From Thiocystis violascens DSM 198 (GTDB lineage Bacteria > Pseudomonadota > Gammaproteobacteria > Chromatiales > Chromatiaceae), in the NCBI RefSeq assembly GCF_000227745.2, contig NC_018012.1, positions 4,089,412-4,153,411 of the forward strand: DNA of 64,000 bases, given 5' to 3'. A program made the translations under genes and the position numbers. Shown one piece after another: positions 8,119 through 17,193 of this stretch. The notes under the pieces were generated by a model, which ran no database searches, was not told the origin of the DNA, and saw only the letters and a program-made list of their open reading frames with translations. The first letter of the stretch is position 1. The number at the start of each line of letters is the position of its first letter.

Positions 8119-9212
8119 GTTTGAAGGCCCTCATGAATCAAGGGCACCCGGCGTCCGATCCCGGTGAAGAGCTGATAGGCGATGGTGTCGCTGGCTTGGG
8201 CAACTTCGTTGGCCGGGATGGTGGTGCCCCAGAGTTCCACCGGATCGCCGATGCGCGCATCCGCCATCCCGGTCAGGTCGAGCGTGATCATGTCCATCGA
8301 AACCCGGCCGATGATCCGGGTCCGTCGTCCCTTGACCGCGACCGGGGTGCCGTCGCGCGCATGACGCGGGTAGCCGTCCGCATAGCCGACGGCGGCCACG
8401 CCTACACGGGTCGGCCGGTCGCAGACGAAACGCCCGCCATAGCCGACCGGTTCGCCCGCCTCCAGATCCCGGATCGAGAGAATGGCGGACTCCAGCGTCA
8501 TTGCCGGTTGCAGTGGTGTTGCCAGCGGATGACCGTCCGGCAGTGGCGAGATGCCATAGAGCATGAGGCCGGGCCGCGTCCATTCCCCATGCGCTTGCGG
8601 CCAGGCCAGAATGGCGGCCGAGTTGGCGAGGCTGCGGGGAATCCGGAGGCCGCCAAGCGCTTGTCCGAAGACCGCGATTTGTCGTTCGGTGTAGGGATGC
8701 TCCGGCTCGTCGGCCCGCGCGAAATGGCTCATCGCGACCAGATTGCCGACATGGGGGCAGTCCGCCAGCGCCGCATGGGCACCAGCGAATTCGCCCGGCG
8801 CCAGCCCGACCCGGTGCATGCCCGAGTCCAGCTTGATCCAGCACTCCAACGGACGTGACGGACGCGCCGCTAGCACCCACTCCAGTTGTTGACGGGAGTG
8901 GACCACCATGGCCAGCCCGGCGCGATCCGCTAGCGCGATCTCGTCGGGCGCGAAGACTCCTTCGAGTAAGAGGATCGGATTGCGGATACCCGATTCGCGC
9001 AATTCCATCGCCTCGTCGATGCAGGCCACCGCGAAGCCGTCGGCCTCGCTTGCCAGGGCGCGCGCCAGCGAGATCGCCCCGTGACCATACCCATTGGCCT
9101 TGACGACCGCGAGCGCGCGCGCCGAGGGTGCCAGACGTTTGGCATAACGATAGTTGTGGAGCACCGCATCGAGATGGATGCGGGCGCGGAGCGGGCGGGC
9201 GGGGGATTTCAT
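8106..9212 (-). CDS. alr: Alanine racemase
   Basis: A 368-residue PLP enzyme that interconverts L- and D-alanine for peptidoglycan. The PLP-binding lysine is Lys38 in AVVKANGYGHG, and the second catalytic base is the Tyr in VAAVGYADGYPRH near residue 262. The length is that of standard Alr. The product is cytoplasmic and supplies D-Ala for the ligase Ddl. The gene is convergent with the outer-membrane protein gene, their 3' ends overlapping at 8106-8118, so no room is left for a separate terminator. Confidence 0.96.
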   Translation of the reverse strand: MKSPARPLRARIHLDAVLHNYRYAKRLAPSARALAVVKANGYGHGAISLARALASEADGFAVACIDEAMELRESGIRNPILLLEGVFAPDEIALADRAGLAMVVHSRQQLEWVLAARPSRPLECWIKLDSGMHRVGLAPGEFAGAHAALADCPHVGNLVAMSHFARADEPEHPYTERQIAVFGQALGGLRIPRSLANSAAILAWPQAHGEWTRPGLMLYGISPLPDGHPLATPLQPAMTLESAILSIRDLEAGEPVGYGGRFVCDRPTRVGVAAVGYADGYPRHARDGTPVAVKGRRTRIIGRVSMDMITLDLTGMADARIGDPVELWGTTIPANEVAQASDTIAYQLFTGIGRRVPLIHEGLQTQWK

Positions 9213-9239
9213 CGCGTCATTTTACCAGGATACGGGCCG

Positions 9240-10082
9240 TCAGCTTTCCCGTGCCTGCCGACGCCGCATCGCATCCTCCCGCGCATCGTCGATTTCTCGC
9301 AGGATGCTGTCGAGATCGGCCTTTTTATGCTGGCCTTTGAAGTGGCCGGTCAGTTTGATGTCAGGCGTTAGATTGCCGTTCTCGTACAGGTACCAGATCT
9401 CCTTGCCATAACTGGTGGTCAGCAGTTCGGGCGCGAACTGACCGAAGTAGACGGCCAGATTGTCGACATCCCGCTCCAGCATCCGCGCGGCGTGATTGTT
9501 CGCCGCCGCGTCGATCGCCTGGGGCAGATCGATAATCACCGGGCCGCGCGCGTCGATGAGCACGTTGAATTCGGAGAGGTCGCCATGCACTAGCCCACCG
9601 CAGAGCATTTTCACCACTTCCGCGATCAGTGCTCCGTGGTACTTCAGGGCCTGTTCGCCCGTCAACTCAAGATCGTTCAGCCGGGGCGCCGCCACGCCCT
9701 CTTCGTCCGTGATCAGTTCCATGATCAAAACGCCTTCGAGAAAGTGATAGGGTTGCGGAACCCGCACGCCCGCGGCGGCAAGGCGATACAGTGCATCGAC
9801 CTCGGTATTCTGCCAGACGTCTTCCTGTTCCTTGCGTCCATAGCGGGTGCCTTTTTCCATCGCGCGGGCCTGCCGGCTATTGCGCACTTTTCGGCCTTCG
9901 CGATAGAGCGACTGCTTATGAAAGCCGCGTTTATTGGCCTCTTTATAGACTTTGGCGCAGCGCACCGCGCCTTCGGAGAGCACCACATAGACCGATGCCT
10001 CCTTGCCGCTTTTCAGCGGGCGAATGACTTCGTCGACCAGACCGTCCTGCAATAGCGGTTCGAGACTTTTTGGAACTTTCAT
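9240..10082 (-). CDS. RIO1-family serine/threonine protein kinase
   Basis: A 280-residue atypical kinase. The ATG at 10082 (MKVPKSLEPLL) is chosen because the open frame further upstream has no kinase similarity and overlaps the neighbouring region. Kinase landmarks: a P-loop-like GKEASVYVVLSEG (26-38), the ATP lysine in RCAKVYKE (near 44), the catalytic loop HGDLSEFNVLID (166-177), and the metal-binding IIDLPQAID (183-191). This is the RIO1 group, known in archaea, eukaryotes and a set of bacteria. The bacterial substrate is not known. It sits 27 bases upstream of alr on the same strand and may be co-transcribed. Confidence 0.9.
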   Translation of the reverse strand: MKVPKSLEPLLQDGLVDEVIRPLKSGKEASVYVVLSEGAVRCAKVYKEANKRGFHKQSLYREGRKVRNSRQARAMEKGTRYGRKEQEDVWQNTEVDALYRLAAAGVRVPQPYHFLEGVLIMELITDEEGVAAPRLNDLELTGEQALKYHGALIAEVVKMLCGGLVHGDLSEFNVLIDARGPVIIDLPQAIDAAANNHAARMLERDVDNLAVYFGQFAPELLTTSYGKEIWYLYENGNLTPDIKLTGHFKGQHKKADLDSILREIDDAREDAMRRRQARES

Positions 10083-10330
10083 CGTCGCCCTTATGTATAC
10101 GGTGTCCGCTTGCCGCGCCAGGATCGGGTTGGGCGGGCCGGCATCGCGAATGATCATTGCCGGTAAAACGCATGGGACCGTCTCGTCCGGTCCGCGCCCG
10201 ATCCTCGCCAGCCCGGCATTCCGGAAGGCGCGGTCAAACGAGGCGTCGCGGTCCGGTCGCGGAAGGTTGCCGACAAAATGTGCGTTATATTGACAGCATC
10301 GACAGGGTATCGCCAATGAGGGTTTGCGCC

Positions 10331-10615
10331 ATGGCCAAAGCAGTTTGGAAGAATCAGACGATCGCTGAAAGCGATGCGGTCGTTGAAGTGGAGGGCAACC
10401 TCTACTTCCCCCTGGACGCGGTCCGTCGCGAGTTCCTGGAACCGAGCGAGCGGACGACCCGGTGTCCCTGGAAGGGCGAGGCCCGGTATTACCACATCGT
10501 GGTGGGAGACGATTGCAACGTGGACGCGGCCTGGTTCTATCCCGACCCCAAGCCCGCGGCCTCGAACATCAAGGATCATGTGGCGTTCTGGCGCGGCGTC
10601 GCCGTGGAGCGCTAA
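10331..10615 (+). CDS. DUF427 family small protein
   Basis: A 94-residue protein starting at MAKAVWKNQ. It shows the DUF427 hallmarks: an N-terminal W-x-TIAES strand, LEPSERTTRCPWKGEARYY in the middle, and AWFYPDPKPAASNIKDHVAF near the C-terminus. The family is a small beta-barrel fold of unknown biochemical role, common in bacteria and sometimes linked to stress loci. The ATG at 10331 is preferred; the reading frame is open further upstream, but that part has a low-complexity Arg-rich composition. It is transcribed divergently from the RIO kinase. Confidence 0.85.
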   Translation: MAKAVWKNQTIAESDAVVEVEGNLYFPLDAVRREFLEPSERTTRCPWKGEARYYHIVVGDDCNVDAAWFYPDPKPAASNIKDHVAFWRGVAVER

Positions 10616-10618
10616 GGT

Positions 10619-10915
10619 GTAAGGCGATTTTTGGAAAAACGCATACCTCAGATTGCGTTCGTTCGCGGAGACATTGAATCCGTTTTTGGTGAGCCCTGAG
10701 CGGAGTCGAAGGGGTGAAAGCCCTTCGACCCTTCGACTCCCTTCGATTTCGCTCAGGGCACGTCGCTCAGGACTGGCTTGTCGAATGGGACGAACGGGAA
10801 ATCCGCAGACTCGGAGCGTGAAGCCATTCGTGGTTCGAGAGCCTCACCACGAACGGCTTCAGGATCGCCACGAACGGCTTCAGGAGACGGCGAACGTCAA
10901 GCCATACTGAGAATT
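10619..10915. repeat. Dispersed-repeat island
   Basis: No gene fits this stretch. It starts with TAAGGCGATTTTTGGAAAAA, one terminus of the repeat family seen at 11981, 22253 and 42170. Nested palindromes follow, of the CCTTCGACTC / GAGCGGAGTCGAAGG type (10697-10760). From 10797 comes GGAAATCCGCAGACTCGGAG with repeated CCACGAACGGCTTCAGGA units (10850-10888), closely similar to the island at 43773-44030. The matching right-hand terminus of the first family is missing. Confidence 0.65.
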
Positions 10916-10985
10916 GCTGCTTCGCCCCCGCCCACTTTGCCAAGCAACCGGCGCGTCGCTATAGTCCCCGAATTCAAGCGCGAGG

Positions 10986-11948
10986 ATGGAAGACGGGATG
11001 CCCGACGATAGAACGCCAGACGCCGAAGCGTCGCTGTGGGACCGCTTCGAGGCGTTGTTCCTCGACCGTTTGCAGGGTTGTCTGGAACGCGACGACTTCA
11101 CCGAATACAGCAGCCATCGTCAGGCCGCCGAGACGCGGATTCTGGCACGCTCCCGTCTCTACCAGGGCGAGAAGCTCGATCGGGTGATGATTCATCAGTA
11201 CACCCTCAAGCCAGGCCGAGGCGGTCTGGTGATCTTCGCCTACCCGCGTCTGGAGTACGCGGTTCCCTCCTTCCTGCTGCACATCGGCGGCATGCCGCCA
11301 GCGCGGACGCTCCTTATTCTGGATCTCGCGCCCTGCTCCGCGACGCTGGACATGACCCCTTTCGGCGCGGTGGCGCAGATGCAGCGGGCGGCGCTGGAAC
11401 TCCCCGACGCCGAGGTTGAGTGGCTGCGTCCGGTTACCTCGCCCCACCTCCTGTACTGCCCGCTCAAGCCGCTGGAACCCGAGCGTTTTCTCCCGGCCTT
11501 CGCGGCCGTTGTCGAGACCTGGCGCGCGGCCTATCTCGAACCCGCCGCGCGCGACGGGGACGCGACATCCATGAAGGCGCGTGGCGATGCGGTGCTGGAG
11601 TTGAAAAAGGTACTTTTCCGCAACGATCCGGCCTTCCCGGTCTTTACCCGTGCCTTCGGGCAGGGGATGTCCGACGTGTTCGCCGAGGCCGCGTTCGGGG
11701 GCGATCCGGGGCTGTCGATCGCCGATGCCATCGAACCGCTGCCCACGCCGGGGAGCTGGGTCAACAAAAAATTCGGGGTGAGCTGGCGCGCGGACGCCCA
11801 GGAACGGGTGCACGAGGCGCCGGCCTTCCTGCGGCCGATCATCCGACGCATCATCGAGAAGGAAGCGGTCAAGGAGGGGATGCCCGTCGTCACGTTGGAA
11901 CTCGTCCTGCGCTGCGAAAAGAAATATCGCAGCGGCATGGAACTCTGA
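10986..11948 (+). CDS. PCP_red-domain protein (protochlorophyllide-reductase 57-kDa-subunit-like C-terminus)
   Basis: A 320-residue soluble protein. Residues 1-260 have no family I can name with certainty; the pattern YPRLEYAVPSFLLHIGG followed by LLILDLAP resembles the core of ferredoxin-dependent bilin reductases. The last 45 residues (PAFLRPIIRRIIEKEAVKEG, then VTLELVLRC) match the PCP_red domain found at the C-terminus of light-independent protochlorophyllide reductase subunit B. Together this suggests tetrapyrrole or bacteriochlorophyll-related work, which suits a phototroph. Function is inferred, not shown. Start may be Met1 or Met5 (10998). Flanked on both sides by repeat islands. Confidence 0.7.
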   Translation: MEDGMPDDRTPDAEASLWDRFEALFLDRLQGCLERDDFTEYSSHRQAAETRILARSRLYQGEKLDRVMIHQYTLKPGRGGLVIFAYPRLEYAVPSFLLHIGGMPPARTLLILDLAPCSATLDMTPFGAVAQMQRAALELPDAEVEWLRPVTSPHLLYCPLKPLEPERFLPAFAAVVETWRAAYLEPAARDGDATSMKARGDAVLELKKVLFRNDPAFPVFTRAFGQGMSDVFAEAAFGGDPGLSIADAIEPLPTPGSWVNKKFGVSWRADAQERVHEAPAFLRPIIRRIIEKEAVKEGMPVVTLELVLRCEKKYRSGMEL

Positions 11949-11980
11949 GCTAACGGTCACCGGGGCAGGCACCACTGCCA

Positions 11981-12167
11981 TTAAGGCGATTTCCGGGAAA
12001 GTTCATACCCATGCCAAAGACTAAAAATGGACAGGATTAACAGGATTTCGCAGGATGAACAGGATAGAAACCATTGTTTTTAATCCTGTCAATCTTGAAA
12101 AATCCTGTTAATCCTGTCCAATTCCAGAGCTTTTGGTCGGGTACGGGCTTTCCCGGAAATCGCCTAA
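11981..12167. repeat. Full-length inverted-repeat-bounded element (copy A)
   Basis: Termini of about 30 bp face each other: TTAAGGCGATTTCCGGGAAA at the left, continuing GTTCATACCC, and its imperfect inverse ending ATCGCCTAA at 12139-12167. Inside are inverted copies of an ACAGGATTAACAGGAT-type repeat (12030-12121), with no coding capacity. The same termini bound the elements at 22253-22470 and 42170-42347, but the interiors differ. Confidence 0.7.
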
Positions 12168-12346
12168 GTTTCACGCGGAGACGCGGAGCACGCGGAGAGT
12201 CGGAAGAGGTCCGACGGTTCACGCCGAGAGATGGCCATCGGGAGGCTCCTTGGAGGCCGTCCCCATCATTTATCATGCCTTTCTCCGCGCACTCCGCGCA
12301 CTCCGCGCACTCCGCGCCTCCGCGCCTCCGCGCCTCCGCGTGAGAT
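12168..12346. repeat. Palindromic CGCGGAG-type repeat tract
   Basis: The stretch opens with TTTCACGCGGAGACGCGGAG and closes with several head-to-tail CACTCCGCG and CCTCCGCG units ending TCCGCGTGAGA (12284-12346). The two halves are inverse in sequence, so the whole can form a long imperfect hairpin. Directly adjoining copy A, it makes the 469-base gap before the histidine kinase almost entirely repeat DNA. Confidence 0.6.
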
Positions 12347-12417
12347 CGTCATTCAGCAGTCCGGGGAGCAACCATGAGGCGATGCCGATGCGCCGCAAAC
12401 TCTATTGATCCGCATGT

Positions 12418-15400
12418 TTGTCGACAGGACGATTGCTCGTGATGCGCCCTTGCCACACCTCCCTCGGCCACGAATCCAGTCCCGGCGCTCCGGGATTCCC
12501 CGGCCAGCGATTCCTGTCTCCGCCGGGGCATGGGCGGGGCGGGCGCGCCGCTTCCGGCAAGGCTCAGGCCGGCGTATTTCAGCCCTATATCGGCGCTTTC
12601 ATCATCCTGACGACCCTGGCCGTGGCGCTGCTTGGCTACTTCCTGATCGACACGCGCCATCAAACCGAACAGTCGGTCAATGCGGCCTGTGCCAACGAGG
12701 CCCATATCGTCGCCTCCACGTTCGATTCCACCCTGCGGCGGATCGATGCCACGACCGCGCTGATTGCCGACACCGTCCGCGACGACCTCCTGACCGGCCA
12801 GCCATCGGCCGAGCGGCGGGCGAGAGTCGATGGCGAATTGCTGGCCTTGGCGCGGAATTTTCCCGAGCTGGCGGGTTATCGCGTGTTCGATGTCCAAGGC
12901 TCCTTGCTGTTCACCAGCGGGCTGGACATCAAGATTCTGAATATTGCCGACCGAAGCTTTTTCCGTGCCAGCCGGGAGGATCCCACGTCAGAGCTGCGGT
13001 TTTCCGAGACCCTTAAGAGCAAACATAACGGTCGGCCGATTATGTTGGGGTATCGGTCTGTGCTGGACGATGCCGGCAACTTTCGCGGCTCGATCGTCGC
13101 CAGCATCGATCTGGACTATTTTTCCACGCTGTTCTCGGAAATTCAGGTGGGCACACAGGGCATGGTGAGCGTCCGGCGCAGCGACGACAGCCGGCTGGTC
13201 GTGCGCTGGCCGATTGTCGAGTCCCAGGCCAACAACCCGGCCCTGCACACGCCGCCCTATCGGCGGATTCAGGCCGGCGAGCGGCAAGGCGTGATCCGCT
13301 ACATCGGCAAGACCGATGGCGTCGACCGGATTTTTGCCTTCCGCCAAGTCAACGATTTTCCCTTCTACGTGCTGGTTGGCCGGGCCGTCGAGGAGCAATT
13401 CCTTGCCTGGCGGAAGACGGCGGTCATTTCGACCCTGTTGACATTGTGCGGCCTGCTGCTGATCGGTTTTTCGCTCGGTCGGATCGGTCAGGGCGAGGCG
13501 ACCCTGCGCAAGAGCGAGCAGCGCTTCCGCGACATCGCCTTCACCCTCGGCGACTGGATCTGGGAAGTCGATGGCGAGTGGCGCTACACCTATGTCTCGG
13601 AACAGGTCAAGGCGGCGCTCGGTTATCCGCCGGAAGCCCTGCTGGGCCGCACGCCCTTTGCGTTCATGCCGGCGGATGAAGCGGCACGAATGGGTGTCCT
13701 GTTGCAGGAACTGACGGCACGCCGCGCACCCTTCCGGGATCTGGACAATCGCTGTCTGCATCGGGACGGAACCTTGCGTGTCTTGCGGAGCAGCGGCGTT
13801 CCGATCTTGTCCAGGCATGGAGAACTGCTCGGCTACCGCGGCTCCGACCGGGACATGACCGAACAAACCCGCCTGGCCGACGAATTGTCGCGCTACCAGC
13901 ATCGACTGGAAGACATGGTCAGCCGCCGCACGGCCGAATTGGAGACCGTCAACCTTGAGCTTGCCAAGGCCATACAGGTCGCGGAGACCGCCAACCGTGC
14001 CAAGAGCGAATTCCTCGCCAACATGAGCCACGAAATCCGCACGCCCCTCAACGGCGTGCTCGGCCTCGCGCAAATCGGCCAGCGCGAGAGCGTCGGGCAA
14101 GGCAAATCCCAGGACTACTTCGCGCGTATCCTCGACTCGGGCAAGCTGCTGCTTGGCATCCTCAACGACATCCTCGACTTTTCCAAGATCGAGGCCGGCA
14201 AGCTGGTCGTCGAGTCCATGCCGTTCGTTCCCCGGCGCGTTGTCGACTCGGCCCTTGGCGTGATCGCCGAGCGTGCCGCCGCCAAGGGGTTGGTCTTGAC
14301 CGCCAGGATCGACGCCAATTTGCCCGACGCCTGTCTCGGCGATCCCACCCGACTGACGCAGATCCTGCTGAATTTCCTCTCGAACGCCGTCAAATTCACT
14401 GATCGCGGCCGCATCGTCCTGGAGGCGAACCGGCAGGGCGATACCCTTACGTTCGTCGTCACGGATACCGGTATCGGGATGACCCGCGAGCAGGTCAAGC
14501 GCCTGTTCACGCCCTTCGAGCAGGCCGATTCCAGCACCACCCGCAAATACGGCGGCACCGGCCTCGGGCTCTCGATCAGCAAACGCCTCGCGGCACTCAT
14601 GGGGGGTGAGATTCGCATCGAGAGCACACCGGGAAGCGGCTCCTGTTGCGCGCTCTGGTTGCCCTATCGCGCCTGCGCGGCACCGGCGGATTCCACTCCG
14701 TCCGATGGCCCGTTCGCGCCGCGCGCCCAGCCCCGTCTCGTCGGTCTGCGGATTCTCGCGGCCGAGGACAACACGGTGAATCAACAGGTGCTGCAGGAGA
14801 TGCTGAGCCTCGAAGGGGCGGCGCTCACCCTGGTCGGCGATGGCCGGCAGGCGGTCGAGACGATCGCGCGTCAACGCGACGCCTTCGATCTGGTTCTGAT
14901 GGATGTGCAGATGCCGGAGATGGACGGGCTGGAGGCGACGCGGCGCATCCAGGCCATGGCCTTCGATTTGCCGGTCATCGGCCAGACCGCGCACGCACTT
15001 GCCGAAGAGCGTGAGAAATGCCGGCTCGCCGGCATGGTCGACACACTCACCAAACCGCTCGACCACGAACAACTGGTCACCATGATCCTGCGCCATGGCG
15101 TGCCGCGTGACCGGGGACAGCCCGAGCGCGCGGCGGCGTCCGAGGAGAGCCTCGAACTGGCGCTACGCCAGGCACATCAGGGGCGTCGGATCCTGCTCGT
15201 CGAGGACGATGCGATCAATCAGGAGATTGCGCTCATCCTGCTGCGCGATGGCCCTGGACTGGCGGTGGATGTCGCCGAAGACGGTCGACTGGCCGTCGGC
15301 ATGGCACGCGCTGGCGCCTACGACCTGATCTTGATGGATATGCGGATGCCGGTGATGGAGGGGCCGGACGCCGCCCGTGCCATTCGACAGTTGCCCGGCT

Positions 15401-15618
15401 ATCGGCGCGTCCCCATCATCGCCATGACGGCCAGCGATCTCGCCGAGGATATCCAGCACTGTCTTGACTCGGGCATGAACGATTATCTCGCCAAGCCGGT
15501 CGACCCGTCGGTGCTGTATCGTGCATTACTGACATGGCTGCCCGGAATCCGCAACGCTGTTCCAGGCACTCGACCATCCCAGGTCGACCGGCCGATCGCC
15601 TACAATGGGCCATCGTAA
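12418..15618 (+). CDS. Membrane hybrid sensor histidine kinase with two receiver domains
   Basis: A 1066-residue two-component sensor. Order: cytoplasmic N-terminus, TM1 near 57-77, a periplasmic Cache-like sensor (about 78-335), TM2 (about 336-358), a PAS domain (about 370-480), a short coiled coil, HisKA with the phospho-acceptor His538 in MSHEIRTPLNG, an ATPase domain with N-box FLSNAVKF, G1 DTGIGM and G2 GGTGLGLS, then two receivers. Receiver 1 has Asp829 (LMDVQMPEMDG) and receiver 2 has Asp974 (LMDMRMPVMEG). Its signal and output are unknown; no response regulator gene is adjacent. The TTG at 12418 opens the frame; an ATG at 12442 is a plausible alternative start. Confidence 0.93.
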   Translation: MSTGRLLVMRPCHTSLGHESSPGAPGFPGQRFLSPPGHGRGGRAASGKAQAGVFQPYIGAFIILTTLAVALLGYFLIDTRHQTEQSVNAACANEAHIVASTFDSTLRRIDATTALIADTVRDDLLTGQPSAERRARVDGELLALARNFPELAGYRVFDVQGSLLFTSGLDIKILNIADRSFFRASREDPTSELRFSETLKSKHNGRPIMLGYRSVLDDAGNFRGSIVASIDLDYFSTLFSEIQVGTQGMVSVRRSDDSRLVVRWPIVESQANNPALHTPPYRRIQAGERQGVIRYIGKTDGVDRIFAFRQVNDFPFYVLVGRAVEEQFLAWRKTAVISTLLTLCGLLLIGFSLGRIGQGEATLRKSEQRFRDIAFTLGDWIWEVDGEWRYTYVSEQVKAALGYPPEALLGRTPFAFMPADEAARMGVLLQELTARRAPFRDLDNRCLHRDGTLRVLRSSGVPILSRHGELLGYRGSDRDMTEQTRLADELSRYQHRLEDMVSRRTAELETVNLELAKAIQVAETANRAKSEFLANMSHEIRTPLNGVLGLAQIGQRESVGQGKSQDYFARILDSGKLLLGILNDILDFSKIEAGKLVVESMPFVPRRVVDSALGVIAERAAAKGLVLTARIDANLPDACLGDPTRLTQILLNFLSNAVKFTDRGRIVLEANRQGDTLTFVVTDTGIGMTREQVKRLFTPFEQADSSTTRKYGGTGLGLSISKRLAALMGGEIRIESTPGSGSCCALWLPYRACAAPADSTPSDGPFAPRAQPRLVGLRILAAEDNTVNQQVLQEMLSLEGAALTLVGDGRQAVETIARQRDAFDLVLMDVQMPEMDGLEATRRIQAMAFDLPVIGQTAHALAEEREKCRLAGMVDTLTKPLDHEQLVTMILRHGVPRDRGQPERAAASEESLELALRQAHQGRRILLVEDDAINQEIALILLRDGPGLAVDVAEDGRLAVGMARAGAYDLILMDMRMPVMEGPDAARAIRQLPGYRRVPIIAMTASDLAEDIQHCLDSGMNDYLAKPVDPSVLYRALLTWLPGIRNAVPGTRPSQVDRPIAYNGPS

Positions 15619-15642
15619 CGCCAGACAACCAAGAGAGTTTCC

Positions 15643-17193
15643 ATGACCGCGAAAGACCACCTGATCATCTTCGATACCACGCTGCGCGACGGCGAACAGA
15701 GCCCCGGCGCCTCCATGACCCGCGACGAGAAGGTGCGGATCGCCAAGGCGCTGGAACGCCTGCGGGTGGATGTGATCGAGGCCGGTTTCCCGATCGCCAG
15801 TCCGGGCGATTTCGCGGCCGTGAAGGCGGTGGCCGAGGCGATCAAGGACAGCCGGGTGTGCGGTCTGGCGCGGGCACTCGATGCCGACATCGATCGCGCG
15901 GGCGAGGCGCTGAAGGGCGCTAACGCGGGACGCATCCATACCTTTATTGCGACGTCGCCCATTCATATGGAGAAGAAGCTGCGGATGTCGCCCGATCAGG
16001 TGCTCGAACAGGCGGTCTACGCGGTCAAGCGGGCGCGCAACTATACCGACGACGTGGAGTTCTCGCCGGAAGATGCCGGGCGCTCCGAGATCGATTTCCT
16101 CTGCCGGGTGCTGGAGGCCGTGATCGACGCGGGCGCCCGCACCGTCAATATCCCGGATACGGTCGGCTACAACATTCCGGATCAGTTCGGCAGCCTGATC
16201 GCGACCCTGCGCGAGCGGGTGCCGAATGCCGATCAAGCCGTCTTTTCGGTCCACTGTCACAACGATCTGGGGCTCGCGGTCGCCAACTCGCTGGCGGCGG
16301 TGCGCAACGGCGCGCGTCAGGTCGAATGCACCATCAACGGGCTGGGCGAGCGCGCCGGCAACGCCGCGCTGGAAGAGGTCGTGATGGCGGTGCGCACCCG
16401 CCAGGATCTCTTCGACTGTCAGACCCAGCTCGACACCACGCAGATCATGACCTGTTCGCGGCTGGTGTCCGGGATCACCGGCTTTCCGGTGCAGCCCAAC
16501 AAGGCGGTGGTGGGCATCAACGCCTTCGCCCACGAGTCCGGCATCCACCAGGATGGCGTGCTCAAGAGCCGCGAGACCTACGAGATCATGCGCGCCCAGG
16601 ATGTGGGCTGGAGCGAGAACCGCATGGTGCTGGGCAAGCACTCGGGTCGCAATGCCTTCCGCGCGCGTCTGGACGAACTGGGCGTGGCGCTGAACTCCGA
16701 GGAGGAACTCAACGCGGCCTTCTCGCGCTTCAAGGATCTGGCGGACAAAAAGCACGAGATTTTCGACGAGGACTTGCAGGCACTGGTGACCGACGCGACG
16801 CTGGAGACGGCGAACGAGCGGGTCAAGCTGGTGTCGCTACGCGTCTGCTCCGAAACCGGCGAAACGCCCTACGCCGAGCTGGTGCTGACCTTCGACGGCG
16901 TCGAGCAGTCGGGCGCGGCTAGCGGCGGCGGGCCGGTGGATGCGACCTTCAAGGCCATCGAGACGATCGTCGACAGCGCCACTGTGCTGCGGCTCTATTC
17001 GGTCAACGCCATCACCAGCGGGACCGACGCGCAGGGCGAGGTGACGGTGCGTCTGGAAAAGGGCGGGCGGATCGTCAACGGGCAAGGGGCCGATACCGAC
17101 ATCGTGATCGCTTCGGCCAAGGCGTATCTTAATGCCTGCAACAAGATCCTGCATCCGGCGCAACGCGCCCATCCGCAGATCGGCGATGTCTGA
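15643..17193 (+). CDS. leuA: 2-isopropylmalate synthase
   Basis: A 516-residue enzyme that condenses acetyl-CoA with 2-oxoisovalerate, the first committed step of leucine synthesis. The barrel begins with IIFDTTLRDGEQSPGASM, which carries the metal-binding Arg-Asp and Glu residues; further signatures are HCHNDLGLAVANSLA (metal histidines) and GHKSGRNAF-like KHSGRNAFRARL. The C-terminal LeuA dimer domain responsible for leucine feedback starts near residue 390. The length is typical of the proteobacterial long form. Its stop codon overlaps the next start in a TGATG junction. Confidence 0.97.
   Translation: MTAKDHLIIFDTTLRDGEQSPGASMTRDEKVRIAKALERLRVDVIEAGFPIASPGDFAAVKAVAEAIKDSRVCGLARALDADIDRAGEALKGANAGRIHTFIATSPIHMEKKLRMSPDQVLEQAVYAVKRARNYTDDVEFSPEDAGRSEIDFLCRVLEAVIDAGARTVNIPDTVGYNIPDQFGSLIATLRERVPNADQAVFSVHCHNDLGLAVANSLAAVRNGARQVECTINGLGERAGNAALEEVVMAVRTRQDLFDCQTQLDTTQIMTCSRLVSGITGFPVQPNKAVVGINAFAHESGIHQDGVLKSRETYEIMRAQDVGWSENRMVLGKHSGRNAFRARLDELGVALNSEEELNAAFSRFKDLADKKHEIFDEDLQALVTDATLETANERVKLVSLRVCSETGETPYAELVLTFDGVEQSGAASGGGPVDATFKAIETIVDSATVLRLYSVNAITSGTDAQGEVTVRLEKGGRIVNGQGADTDIVIASAKAYLNACNKILHPAQRAHPQIGDV

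Noticed and set aside
12988..15096. 702-codon minus-strand open frame opposite the hybrid kinase
   Set aside because: Antisense to HisKA, ATPase and receiver domains that are unmistakable on the plus strand.
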